Positions 40,051 through 49,005 of a stretch of 64,000 nucleotides of DNA are shown here, piece after piece. Under the pieces are notes generated by a model. That model was not told the DNA's origin. It searched no databases and saw nothing but the letters and a program-made list of their open reading frames with translations. Position 1 is the first letter of the stretch. Every line of letters starts with the position of its first letter. The translations under genes and the position numbers were made by a program. The stretch spans positions 17,183 to 81,182 of the forward strand of contig NZ_SCNV01000034.1 of the NCBI RefSeq assembly GCF_005503145.1. The letters run 5' to 3'. Source of the DNA: Burkholderia sp. 4M9327F10. GTDB lineage: Bacteria > Pseudomonadota > Gammaproteobacteria > Burkholderiales > Burkholderiaceae.

Positions 40051-41459
40051 CGGGCGTGACTCCCGCTGCAATTGCCACGACGCTGGCAGCCCTGCGCGAG
40101 GCGTTGGGCGATGACGCGGTGCGCGTAGGCGCGCAGATCGGCGAACGCTCGATGACCGACTGGACGCGTCACGAGCCGACACGCGCGGCGGCCTTGCTAT
40201 TGCCGCGCACCACCGAACAGGTCGCACAGGCGCTGGCGATCTGTCACGCCGCGTATCAACCGGTGGTGCCGCAGGGCGGCATGACCGGGCTTGCGGGCGG
40301 GGCGATTCCGCGTGCCGCCGATATCGCCTTGTCGCTCGAACGGTTAAGCGGCATCGAGGAAATCGACCCGGCGTCCGCCACGCTGACGGTACGCGCCGGC
40401 ACCACCTTGCAGGCCGCTCAGGAGGCGGCTGCGCAAGCGGGCTTCGAACTCGCACTCGATCTTGGCGCACGCGGTTCGTGCCAGATTGGCGGCAATCTCG
40501 CCACCAACGCCGGCGGTAATCGGGTCATCCAGTCGGGTACCGCACGCGACCAGGTGCTCGGGCTGGAGGTCGTGCTGGCGAACGGCGCGGTCCTGAGCTC
40601 GCTCGGCAAGATGGTCAAGAACAATACCGGCTATGACCTGAAGCACTGGTTTATCGGCTCGGAAGGCACGCTCGGCGTGATCACGCGGGCGGTGTTGCGG
40701 CTGCATCCGCAGCGCGCCGCCCGGCATACGGCGCTGGTCGCGCTGGATCACTACGATGCCGCGGTCAACCTGCTACGGCGGCTGTCGACGCGCTTTGGCA
40801 ACGACATTGGCGCGTTCGAGATCATGTGGCCGGATTTCTACGACTTCGGCGTTGCCTTGACCGGCGCACGCTCGCCGTTTGCGGAGGCGCACCCGCTTTA
40901 CGCGTTGATCGAACACGCCAGCTTCGATGCAGCCGACGAAGGCGAACGTTTTGCGGCCGCGTTGACCGAAGCCCTCGGCGCGCATGCCATTCGCGATGCG
41001 GTGATTGCGCAGTCGCTCGCCGACGCGCGGGCCTTATGGGCGGTGCGCGAATGCACTGCCGAATTTCCCGTGCGGCTCGACCCGATCAACTTCGATGTGA
41101 GTTTGCCGATAGGGGAGATCGGCACGTTTGTCGAGCGCTGCCGCGCGGCGCTCGACCGCCAATGGCCGGGCAACCGCTCGTACTTTTTTGGCCATATCGG
41201 CGACTCGAATCTGCATCTCACCGTGGATGGACATTCGGTGCCCGGCGTCGGGCATCACGCGGTGTATGCGTTTGTCTATGAGATGCTCGGACCGCTGCGC
41301 GGCTCGGTTTCGGCGGAACACGGCATCGGCTTGCTTAAGCGCGAGTTCCTGCCGATTTCGCGCTCGTCAGAGGAGCTGGCGGCGATGGCCGCGATCAAGC
41401 AGGCGCTCGACCCGCATGGAATCCTGAATCCGGGCAAGCTGTTCCATGTCAGCTCGTGA
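40047..41459 (+). CDS. FAD-linked oxidase, GlcD/D-2-hydroxyacid dehydrogenase type
   Basis: A 470-aa flavoprotein of the FAD_binding_4/FAD-oxidase_C family. PQGGMTGLAGGAIPR, LGARGSCQIGGNLATNAGGNRVIQSG and GSEGTLGVITRAVLRL are the FAD-domain marks. The metal-type C-terminal histidines are in GHIGDSNLHLTV and SAEHGIGLLKREFL. These enzymes oxidise D-lactate, glycolate or D-2-hydroxyglutarate-like acids. Coupled to the oxygenase by an ATGA overlap, it may oxidise a 2-hydroxyacid made from the imported substrate. Its 3' end overlaps the convergent membrane-protein gene by 11 bp. Confidence 0.88.
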   Translation: MTGVTPAAIATTLAALREALGDDAVRVGAQIGERSMTDWTRHEPTRAAALLLPRTTEQVAQALAICHAAYQPVVPQGGMTGLAGGAIPRAADIALSLERLSGIEEIDPASATLTVRAGTTLQAAQEAAAQAGFELALDLGARGSCQIGGNLATNAGGNRVIQSGTARDQVLGLEVVLANGAVLSSLGKMVKNNTGYDLKHWFIGSEGTLGVITRAVLRLHPQRAARHTALVALDHYDAAVNLLRRLSTRFGNDIGAFEIMWPDFYDFGVALTGARSPFAEAHPLYALIEHASFDAADEGERFAAALTEALGAHAIRDAVIAQSLADARALWAVRECTAEFPVRLDPINFDVSLPIGEIGTFVERCRAALDRQWPGNRSYFFGHIGDSNLHLTVDGHSVPGVGHHAVYAFVYEMLGPLRGSVSAEHGIGLLKREFLPISRSSEELAAMAAIKQALDPHGILNPGKLFHVSS

Positions 41460-42234
41460 CGTGCCGCAGCAATTCGTTCGCGTAACGCCGGTAAAGCCAG
41501 GAGAGGACCGAGGCAGCGAGCACCATGAACAGCGCGTTGACGAATGCGAGCCCGATTGCAAACGCGGGAGAGCCATGCGTGCCGGCTATCAGCGCTCTCC
41601 GGCCGAACACCTCAAGCGCAGCGATCCAGACGATCATCAGCGGCAGATAGGCAACGACCCCGATGCCGACCATGCTCCAGAAGTGCCCCCGACTGTCTTT
41701 CCACGCCGCGCTCAATGTCAGGCGGCTGCCCAATGAGAGGGCGGGGTAGAGCAGACTGAGACGGATGATTACGAACATATAGGCAAAAAACGCCAGCATT
41801 GCGATCAGGGCGGCACCCCCGGTCCCGGCCCCGGCCCCGTGCATGCCCAGCACCAGCACGAGCATGAGCGCGATCATGCTCACCACGAGGCCGACTGAGA
41901 TCAGCGCGTAGCGCCCGAGCGGTTTGCCGCCGAGCGGCAGCAAGGGGTGGATGCCTTCGCCGAGCAGCACGAACCGGTTGACCTTGATGGTCACGCAGCC
42001 GTAGACAACGAGCTGCAGCACCGAGAACGCCCCGGTGAGGAACGTGTGGCCGATCTTTGCCGCCACGTCGAGATCGGCGTCCTGGGACGGCAGATGCTGA
42101 AAGGGACCCGTCAGCACGCTTGTGCAGGCCAGGATGGCAAATGCGCCAAGGAAAAGTCCCGGCATCCGGGCAATGGCCTGCCATGTACTGATCCAGCTAT
42201 TCTTGACACAGGTACCGAAACTCAGTTGTTCCAT
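41449..42234 (-). CDS. BPSS1780-family membrane protein, function unknown
   Basis: A 261-aa integral membrane protein with about six hydrophobic helices. The opening LSFGTCVKNSWISTWQAIARMPGLFLG, in which a soluble amphipathic helix precedes the first membrane span, and the SLGSRLTLSAAWKDSRGHFW loop are typical of this beta-proteobacterial family. No catalytic residues can be identified. It is monocistronic and convergent with the FAD oxidase. Confidence 0.7.
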   Translation of the reverse strand: MEQLSFGTCVKNSWISTWQAIARMPGLFLGAFAILACTSVLTGPFQHLPSQDADLDVAAKIGHTFLTGAFSVLQLVVYGCVTIKVNRFVLLGEGIHPLLPLGGKPLGRYALISVGLVVSMIALMLVLVLGMHGAGAGTGGAALIAMLAFFAYMFVIIRLSLLYPALSLGSRLTLSAAWKDSRGHFWSMVGIGVVAYLPLMIVWIAALEVFGRRALIAGTHGSPAFAIGLAFVNALFMVLAASVLSWLYRRYANELLRHVTS

Positions 42235-42397
42235 AGGATGGCTTGAAAGGCTTATTGTGGTTTTATACCGGCGGAATTGAGCGCGGGATGGTCAGGATAA
42301 TAAATCAAGTTGCCGGGTGAATTGTCAACTCAGTTGCCAACCGAGTTGCCGGTATTCGCGTTTCACCGTGTCCTGAGCAAGCGCAGCGAATCCTGCC

Positions 42398-45300
42398 TCA
42401 ATGCGCATCCAGATACTGCACCATCACCGGAAACACATCTCTTGCCGCATTTTTGCCGAAAATGCAGTCGAGATGTCCATAGCCCGGAATCACATGCCGC
42501 TCGTAGTTCGCCGCGCCGAAACGCTCCACCAGCAGGTTGAAGGTGGTCTCCGTGCTCACCGGCAAATAGCACTGGTTCTCGGCGCCGTGAATAAAGCCGA
42601 TCGGCAGGTTCATGGCGTCGAGGTTGGGCAGATAGACGTTTTCTCCTTGCGCATCCACCACATGGCCCGCGCGCACCATCGCAGCCAGCTGGCTGAAAAG
42701 CTCGACGTCGTGCACGCCGAACAGTTCCTGCAGGTTGGCATGCAACTGCTCACCGAGTTGTCCGTGTTGATAAAGCAAGCCGTAAAGGAAGGTGGCCCGA
42801 TGGCAAAGCGCGTTGCCGCAACCCTGCTCATGTCCGACCGGGTAGACGCGTAGCGCCTCGTCGAGCAGGTTGTGCGGCCAGTCGTCGGCCCGTGTGAGTA
42901 CGGTCAGGTCCTTCACACCGAGATGCCCGAGCATCTCCGGCAGATGCAAGCCGGCCTTGATCCGTTGCAGCGCAGCTGGAACGGGATGCGCGGAGACCTG
43001 CGAAAGCAGCGCCGAGCGCACGCCCTTGAGCCCCGACAGCAAGGACATCGTCACGGCTACCGCGCCGAAGCAGTGCGCAACCACCTGGATCTGCTCGGCG
43101 CCCGTCATCAGCCGGACCTGCTCGACGGCGGCCGGGATGTCCTCGCGGGCGATCAGATCCGCGGTGGTCGGCTCGAGTGCGCTCGGCAATTCGATACTCA
43201 CGCGCAGATCGACCAGCCACACGTCGTAACCGGCGGCGCACAGAAACTCGACCAGATTGGTGTCGATCAGGTCCGTCGCGAAGATGCGGCTCGACACGCC
43301 CGAACCATGCACCAGCAGCACCGGGCCTTTGTCGCCCGCGTGATAGCGCGTGAGCTTCAGGATCTTGCTGTCGGGGCCGGCCGTCCTGAACCAGGTCAGT
43401 TCGGGGGCCGGCGCGCGCAGCGAGCGCTTCACGCGCGGCGCGGCGGCGTCCGAATTGAGAAACTGCAACGGCGCCGCCACGCCGCCGTATTCGGTGAACA
43501 GCACGCCACCGAAGAACTTGCCGAATTTCAGCGTCCATTCGAGCCGTGTCTCGAGATCGGGCGCGTTGGTCACCTCGATCGTGCGCATCTGCTTGAGGAA
43601 GTTTTCGGGTGTGATGATGAGCGTGGCCTTGCCGATGACCGGCGCATCTTCTGCCTCGGAAGCGCGAATCTGCGCGTACAGCGTATTGGTTTGCGGCCAC
43701 AGTTCGAGCAGCGATGAACGGGTGATGATTTTCTGGCCGAACAGGAAATAGCGGATGCCTTCCACCGATTCGAGCGTCATCCGGTAGTTCATGTTGCGCC
43801 GGTCGACCTGGGTCTGGTCGATCACGAACAGATTGAAACTCCCAGCGGCGATGGTCATGGGCTGCGCAGATAGCGCCGGGCAGGTCAGCGTGCCGACGGT
43901 GCGCGCGGCGTGCTGGGGACTGCTGAGCATGTCGGCGAGGTCGTCGCACTCTACCGTGAGCGTGAAGCTGATCGCGCTGGCGTCCGGGCTTGCGTCCGGG
44001 TTCGCATCCTGAGACGCGCCCTCCGGCGGCGTGCCCGGCTGATAGCGGCCGACCATGGTCTCGGTGAAGCGCAGGCCGATCTTTGGCGGCGCCGGCGGTG
44101 CGGCATCGCCCGGCGACGTGTAGTCGATCTGCCAGCCGTGTGCCGCCGCAAGCTGTGCGCAGTTGCGCTCGGCCAGCGCCGAGATGGTCAGGAGCGGATT
44201 CACGCCGAGCGAGATCGGCATGACTGCACCGTCCATCACGTATAGGCCGTCATGCACCGCGCTCCCTTCTGTGCCCGAAAACACGCACCCGGCCTGATCG
44301 ACGACGCCGCTTTCAGCCGCGTCGGCCATTGCGCAACCGCCTAGCGGGTGCACCGTCACCAGCCGGTCGCCGAGCAATCTGGCGGAGATCGGATCGCGCA
44401 GGTACTCGCCGCCCAGCGCAACGGTGGCTGCTTCGAGCGTTTTTTCGACAGCGGCGTAGATCGGCTGCTCACCGGCGTTGGGCCAACTGATGCGCGGCCG
44501 GCCCTGCTCGACGCTAATCTGTCCGGCTTCGTCGTCGTGCGCCATCACGAGGTAAGTCTGCGTGTGGTTCATGGCGCCGTGATAAGGGCCGCGCAGCAGG
44601 CTTTCGAGAATGCGCGCATCGGCATCCAGCGAGCGCGCCGGCGAGGGCGGCTCGGGCATCTGCACCCCTTCGGCCGGCGCGGCAATACCCAGCACGCCCA
44701 TCATGCCGATGCCCACCGCCCCGGCGAGCGAGCCTTCCTCGATCACGAAACCGTCCCTGACATCGGGCGTATCGCGATGATCGATCAGGCCGCAGATGGT
44801 CGGCCCAACCGGGGGAATCTCGCCACACTTGTGCGGCCCCCAGCCGATGCCGTTGATCGGCTCATCCGTGTTGAAGGCAAACGCGAGCACGTCGCCGTTG
44901 CCGGTGAAGCGCTGGCCGAGCTGAGCGGAGACCGGGAGTCCGGCATCGCGCGAGCGCAGCAGGATAGCGGTCGAACCGAGCGTGCCCGCCGCGAGGATCA
45001 CGATATCCGCCGTGACAACCAGATCCGGTGCATCGTAGATGTCCCGCCCGAGATCCACCGGCTGATAGCGCACCAGCCATTGCTGGGTCGCCGCGTCGCG
45101 CACCACCGAATGCACCGCGACGCCCGTGAAAATCTGCGCGCCATGCGCCACGGCGTCGGGCAGATAGTTCATGTGGGTGGAGTTTTTCGCCTCATGGTTG
45201 CAACCCGAGTTGCAATCGCCACAGCCGACGCAGCGCTTCTGCTCGACTCCGGCCGCATTCGGGCCATCTTCGAAGGTGACCGTGATCGGCGGGCGCGAAA

Positions 45301-45823
45301 AGCGCTGCGCCATGCCGAGCGCCTGCGCCGAGCGGGCCAGCGCATTGAGCTTGGGCAGCGGCGGGAAGTCGGCGGGCACCGGCGAGGGCTGCAGCATCGC
45401 CTCGGCGCGCGCATAGCCGGCAGCAAGGCCGGCTGTGTCGTCCCGCACGGCGGCCGGCCAGCGCGGGTCCTGCCACAGCCGGGGATCGGGCTTGAGCGCC
45501 ACGTTGGCGTTGATCAGCGAGGTGCCGCCCAGGCCGCAGCCCACCACCGCGTTGACCTCTGCATTGACATGCACCTCCAGCAGCGCAAGCGGCGAGCCGA
45601 GCTGGCCGAGGCTGGTGTTGTACTGCACCTGGCTCGCGCCTTCGAACTGGGTGGAGGGAAATTCCCCGGCCATGAATTCGCGGCCGCGTTCGAGCAGGCA
45701 GACCTGGCGGCCCGCCCGCGCCATCCGGCTCGCCGCAATGGCGCCGCCGTAGCCGGAACCGACCACGACGATTTCGTAATGCGGCTGCATTGCCTGAAGG
45801 GCGCTGGATAAGCGGTTCATCAT
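42398..45823 (-). CDS. GMC oxidoreductase fused to an alpha/beta hydrolase (cholesterol-oxidase-like)
   Basis: A very large protein (1141 aa). Residues 15-45 are the FAD Rossmann motif (VVVGSGYGGAIAASRMARAG), and the GMC domain runs to about 580, with HPLGGCAMAD and VNPLLTISALAERNC at its end. It contains a ferredoxin-like CVGCGDCNSGC cluster (C-x2-C-x2-C-x3-C). A beta-rich linker (590-800) follows, then an alpha/beta hydrolase from about 810 with LVHGSGVSS. Its nucleophile elbow is AHCFGA with Cys918 instead of serine, and PGYGHLDC supplies the histidine. Probable oxidation and cleavage of sterol-like or lipid substrates. The first ATG is 45823. Confidence 0.82.
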   Translation of the reverse strand: MMNRLSSALQAMQPHYEIVVVGSGYGGAIAASRMARAGRQVCLLERGREFMAGEFPSTQFEGASQVQYNTSLGQLGSPLALLEVHVNAEVNAVVGCGLGGTSLINANVALKPDPRLWQDPRWPAAVRDDTAGLAAGYARAEAMLQPSPVPADFPPLPKLNALARSAQALGMAQRFSRPPITVTFEDGPNAAGVEQKRCVGCGDCNSGCNHEAKNSTHMNYLPDAVAHGAQIFTGVAVHSVVRDAATQQWLVRYQPVDLGRDIYDAPDLVVTADIVILAAGTLGSTAILLRSRDAGLPVSAQLGQRFTGNGDVLAFAFNTDEPINGIGWGPHKCGEIPPVGPTICGLIDHRDTPDVRDGFVIEEGSLAGAVGIGMMGVLGIAAPAEGVQMPEPPSPARSLDADARILESLLRGPYHGAMNHTQTYLVMAHDDEAGQISVEQGRPRISWPNAGEQPIYAAVEKTLEAATVALGGEYLRDPISARLLGDRLVTVHPLGGCAMADAAESGVVDQAGCVFSGTEGSAVHDGLYVMDGAVMPISLGVNPLLTISALAERNCAQLAAAHGWQIDYTSPGDAAPPAPPKIGLRFTETMVGRYQPGTPPEGASQDANPDASPDASAISFTLTVECDDLADMLSSPQHAARTVGTLTCPALSAQPMTIAAGSFNLFVIDQTQVDRRNMNYRMTLESVEGIRYFLFGQKIITRSSLLELWPQTNTLYAQIRASEAEDAPVIGKATLIITPENFLKQMRTIEVTNAPDLETRLEWTLKFGKFFGGVLFTEYGGVAAPLQFLNSDAAAPRVKRSLRAPAPELTWFRTAGPDSKILKLTRYHAGDKGPVLLVHGSGVSSRIFATDLIDTNLVEFLCAAGYDVWLVDLRVSIELPSALEPTTADLIAREDIPAAVEQVRLMTGAEQIQVVAHCFGAVAVTMSLLSGLKGVRSALLSQVSAHPVPAALQRIKAGLHLPEMLGHLGVKDLTVLTRADDWPHNLLDEALRVYPVGHEQGCGNALCHRATFLYGLLYQHGQLGEQLHANLQELFGVHDVELFSQLAAMVRAGHVVDAQGENVYLPNLDAMNLPIGFIHGAENQCYLPVSTETTFNLLVERFGAANYERHVIPGYGHLDCIFGKNAARDVFPVMVQYLDAH

Positions 45824-45999
45824 GGACACCTGTTGACTGGAATGTGACCAGGGCGGGGGAGCCCTGGCTCGTGAGGATGACTGAGCGCTGCGCGGCCTAC
45901 CTATCGTAGGCGGTGCGGGGCGGCAAACAAAGGTGGATCGCCGGTGAGTCGTGGCGGGCGTCGTCGGGCATGACGCCGCGCCTGGATGGCGGCGCTCAG

Positions 46000-46791
46000 T
46001 TAGGCGGCCGCTTCATTCATCTCGCTGTCGCCCGATTCCGCGGCGAGCAGGTTGAGCGCGATCAGAATCGCCGCGCGGTTTTCGACCTCGATCTCGATAC
46101 CGAGCACGTCGATCAGCCAGCGGCCGATCTTCGTATTGGAAAAATCGCTGGCGTCGCCCGTCTTTTTCATCGTGACGCCGAGTTTGACCGCGCGATAGTG
46201 ATACGAGGGGACGCGATGCTGTGCCGCCACGGCCGAGAGGCCGCCTTTGCATTCGGAGCACCAGCCGAGACTGCCGGCCAGCACGATGCGCTCGGGTTCG
46301 TCGAGACCGTCGATAAAGGTGCGCGCAGCGGCGCGCACGCGCGCTTCGCTCAGGCCGTATTGCAGCAGCACGCTGTGCACCGGGTCTTCGAGCGCGTGGG
46401 CATGCAGGTCGATTTCCTGTTCCATGCCTTCGTTTTCCATCGACACATTGCGCTGGTGTCCGGCGCTGCGCAGGCAGTCGATCAGGTAGCGGCGGAAGTA
46501 GGCACACAGCGCGTAGCCGTTGGACGGCGCGCTTTCCGCGCAGGCATGCGTGTCGGAATGGCCGGGGGCGAGGCGCAGCACCCGCGCAAAAATGAACTGC
46601 GCGACCAGCTCCTCCTTGTCCTCGCCGAGCGCTTGCAGCTCGAGCGGGTGGTAGGTTCGCAACGCCCGCTTCACGAGGTCCACCATCGACACCATTTCGT
46701 CACCTGACAACTGTGTGCGGCGGCGCCACAGATCGGGAAGGATCGCGTTATCGAGGTTGCGGATGAAGTCGCGGCTGGGTACGGCGCCCAT
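46000..46791 (-). CDS. Sigma-factor-like protein of unknown function
   Basis: A 263-aa cytoplasmic protein that I cannot assign firmly. The middle segment (about 95-115, YALCAYFRRYLIDCLRSAG) resembles the helix of sigma region 2, and a C-terminal part (170-210) with PERIVLAGSLG and LSAVAAQHRVPSYHYRAVKLGV looks like the HTH of sigma region 4. Two cysteines sit between them (CSEC). A GGAGG site supports the ATG. It is divergent from the hybrid kinase at 47160 and could be its partner, which is inference. Confidence 0.5.
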   Translation of the reverse strand: MGAVPSRDFIRNLDNAILPDLWRRRTQLSGDEMVSMVDLVKRALRTYHPLELQALGEDKEELVAQFIFARVLRLAPGHSDTHACAESAPSNGYALCAYFRRYLIDCLRSAGHQRNVSMENEGMEQEIDLHAHALEDPVHSVLLQYGLSEARVRAAARTFIDGLDEPERIVLAGSLGWCSECKGGLSAVAAQHRVPSYHYRAVKLGVTMKKTGDASDFSNTKIGRWLIDVLGIEIEVENRAAILIALNLLAAESGDSEMNEAAA

Positions 46792-47159
46792 GGAAGCCTC
46801 CGTCGAAAGGTGGGGCAGGGAGCGCGCTCAACCCCGGAGCGGGGCGGCGGTGGCCGTCCGAGAGGATTTTGGTCGCGCTGGAAAGTGAAGCCAGTATGGT
46901 TTTTGCGCGCGCCTTCGCCTATATGGATTAAGTGATAGCTGACAGGTAAACTGCCGGGTAAACCGTCGTCAGCTATCACGTGCACCATTTTGGTCATTGC
47001 AGGCGGCGCGCAGCACGCCTCGCTTCTCGCACCGCAGCATTACGCCATCGAAACTGCCGGACCCGACCGCAACAATCCTGCATGGAACCGGAGTAACGCG
47101 CCAGGGCGCTAAAGCTCGAACTCCGGCCGACAGCAACTATTTGCATGGGAGACCGCACG
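46792..47159. other. Divergent control region between sigma-like gene and kinase
   Basis: About 370 bp without a gene. Its notable content is the long inverted repeat at 46932-46979, described separately. The rest shows no recognisable site. Confidence 0.5.
46932..46979. repeat. Perfect 12-bp inverted repeat enclosing two GGTAAAC direct repeats
   Basis: GTGATAGCTGAC (46932-46943) is mirrored exactly by GTCAGCTATCAC (46968-46979). The 24-bp spacer contains GGTAAAC at 46945-46951 and again at 46957-46963, 12 bp apart. The structure lies between two divergent promoters and looks like a composite operator; as RNA it could also form a 12-bp stem with a 24-nt loop. Confidence 0.7.
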
Positions 47160-48992
47160 ATGCGGGCCGATCCTATCCAGCGAGCGATCGACGAAGACCT
47201 GGTGCGCGTGCTGTACGCGCAGAACCCCATAGCCTTCTTCACGCACTGGTTTTCGATCGTGGTGCTGGTGTCGATCTACTGGGTCGACATGCCGTATCCC
47301 GATCTGTTCGCGGCGTGCTTCGGGTTTTATGCGTTGGCGAATTTCGCCTCGCTGGGACTGTGGTTCTGCCGGCACCGCTGGCCGGATGCGCTGACGGCGC
47401 GCAGCTGGATCAGGCTGCACGCCCTGCGCGGGGCGCTGCTGTATAGCGCGCCAGGGTTGGCCGTGTGGTTCGCGTTTCACAGCCACCAGGCCGATTTACC
47501 CATATTGCATACGGTCATGCTGGTGACGCTGGCGGCGGGCGTGTTCATGTCGAACGGCTTCGACGTGCTGAATTTCTCGACCGGCATCACTTTTCTGCTG
47601 CTGCCGGCCATCGTGCTGCTGTTCGGCAGCCACACGCTGGACCGCACCATTCTCGCCATCGTCCTCGCCTTCTTCTTTTGCGCGATCAATATATACGCGA
47701 TGAGCTACCGCAAGCTGTTCCAGCGCGTCGTGCATGCGCGGGTCGACCAGCAGCATCTGGCGGAGTCGCTCGCCGAGCAGAAGCAGGTGGCGGAAGAGGC
47801 GAGTCTCGCCAAGACGCGCTTTTTTGCTGCCGCGAGCCATGATCTGCGCCAGCCCTTGCACGCTATCGGCTTGCTGGCGGCTTCGCTCAACGATGCGTCG
47901 GTGACGCCCCAGCAGCATGCCAAGACCGCCGATCACATCGTCCGCAACGTCGAAGCGCTCAACCAGTTGTTCAACCAGGTGCTCGATCTGGCGCGCATGG
48001 AGAGCGGCGTCACCCAGGTGATCCGGCTGCACTTCCGGCTCGGCGAGCTGTTCGAGCGGGTCGGCAACCAGTACCGGCCGCAAGCGGCGGCGAAGGGGCT
48101 GGCGCTGCGCATCGCGCCCACTACGCTGGTGGTCTACGACGATCCCGTGCTGCTCGAACGGGTGCTGAGCAATCTGCTCTCGAATGCAGTGCGTTATACG
48201 GAGGAAGGCGCGATCTGGATGGGTTTGCGGCGCGCGGGGCGGCGCACCGGCGGGTATATCGAGGTGCGCGATTCCGGCATCGGAATTCCCGTCGAGGAAC
48301 AGGTGCGCATCTTCGAGGAGTTCTATCAGGTAGCCAATCCTCTGCGCGACGCGCGCCAGGGGCACGGGCTAGGTTTGCCGACGGTCAAACGCCTCGTCGA
48401 CCTGCTGGGCGGCGAATTGCACCTGCGCTCGGCGCCGGGACGCGGCTCCGTGTTTCGCTTCATGGTCCAGGCGGGTGAACCCGGCGCAATCGTGGCAAGT
48501 CTCAGGGACACGGTGGCAAGCGGCCCCTCGGCCCAGGGGCGGCGGGTGCTCTGCATCGACGACGATCCTTCGATTCTCGAAGGCCTGACGAGCCTGCTGG
48601 GCCGTTGGGGCTGTGTGGCGCGCGGCGTGCGCGACGAGGCGCTGGCGCTGCAGGCGCTGCACGACGGTTTTGTCCCGGACGCGGTGCTGTGCGATTACCA
48701 GCTTGCGAACCACCACACCGGTGCGCAGGTACTCTCCGCGGTGCGCGACACGCTGCAGCGCGTCGGGCACGAGGGTGCGGTGATGCTGCTGATTACCGGC
48801 GACATGGCCTCGAGCGAACTGGCGACGCTTGCCACCCGAGGCATTCCGGTGCTGCATAAGCCGGTGACGCCAGCGCGCCTGCGGCGCACGCTGGAGATGT
48901 TGTGGCAGCAGGCGGAGCTCGATGGCGTCCGCATGGCCCCGGCCGGCGAGACGGCCGGGCCGGCGATCGACGCGCAGCGCAAGGTGTCGTGA
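47160..48992 (+). CDS. Hybrid sensor histidine kinase with C-terminal receiver domain
   Basis: A 610-aa membrane kinase. Residues 20-185 form about six membrane helices with no periplasmic domain, a coiled segment follows (190-215), then HisKA with the phospho-acceptor His227 in ASHDLRQPLHAIG. HATPase_c has NAVRYTEEG, DSGIGIP and GHGLGLPTVKRL. A receiver domain (about 462-590) has CIDDDPS and the phospho-Asp512 in LCDYQLANH. Codons 47147-47151 (GGGAG) make a good ribosome site for the ATG at 47160, better than the in-frame ATG at 47145. It converges with a LuxR response regulator, its probable partner. Confidence 0.9.
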   Translation: MRADPIQRAIDEDLVRVLYAQNPIAFFTHWFSIVVLVSIYWVDMPYPDLFAACFGFYALANFASLGLWFCRHRWPDALTARSWIRLHALRGALLYSAPGLAVWFAFHSHQADLPILHTVMLVTLAAGVFMSNGFDVLNFSTGITFLLLPAIVLLFGSHTLDRTILAIVLAFFFCAINIYAMSYRKLFQRVVHARVDQQHLAESLAEQKQVAEEASLAKTRFFAAASHDLRQPLHAIGLLAASLNDASVTPQQHAKTADHIVRNVEALNQLFNQVLDLARMESGVTQVIRLHFRLGELFERVGNQYRPQAAAKGLALRIAPTTLVVYDDPVLLERVLSNLLSNAVRYTEEGAIWMGLRRAGRRTGGYIEVRDSGIGIPVEEQVRIFEEFYQVANPLRDARQGHGLGLPTVKRLVDLLGGELHLRSAPGRGSVFRFMVQAGEPGAIVASLRDTVASGPSAQGRRVLCIDDDPSILEGLTSLLGRWGCVARGVRDEALALQALHDGFVPDAVLCDYQLANHHTGAQVLSAVRDTLQRVGHEGAVMLLITGDMASSELATLATRGIPVLHKPVTPARLRRTLEMLWQQAELDGVRMAPAGETAGPAIDAQRKVS

Positions 48993-49005
48993 TGGGGGAC
49001 GGCTG

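Noticed and set aside
38767..40470. Leftward open frame extending the binding-protein gene by more than 550 codons
   Set aside because: It runs antisense through the oxygenase and FAD-oxidase genes, has Arg/Pro-rich composition without domains, and the real signal peptide starts at 38766.
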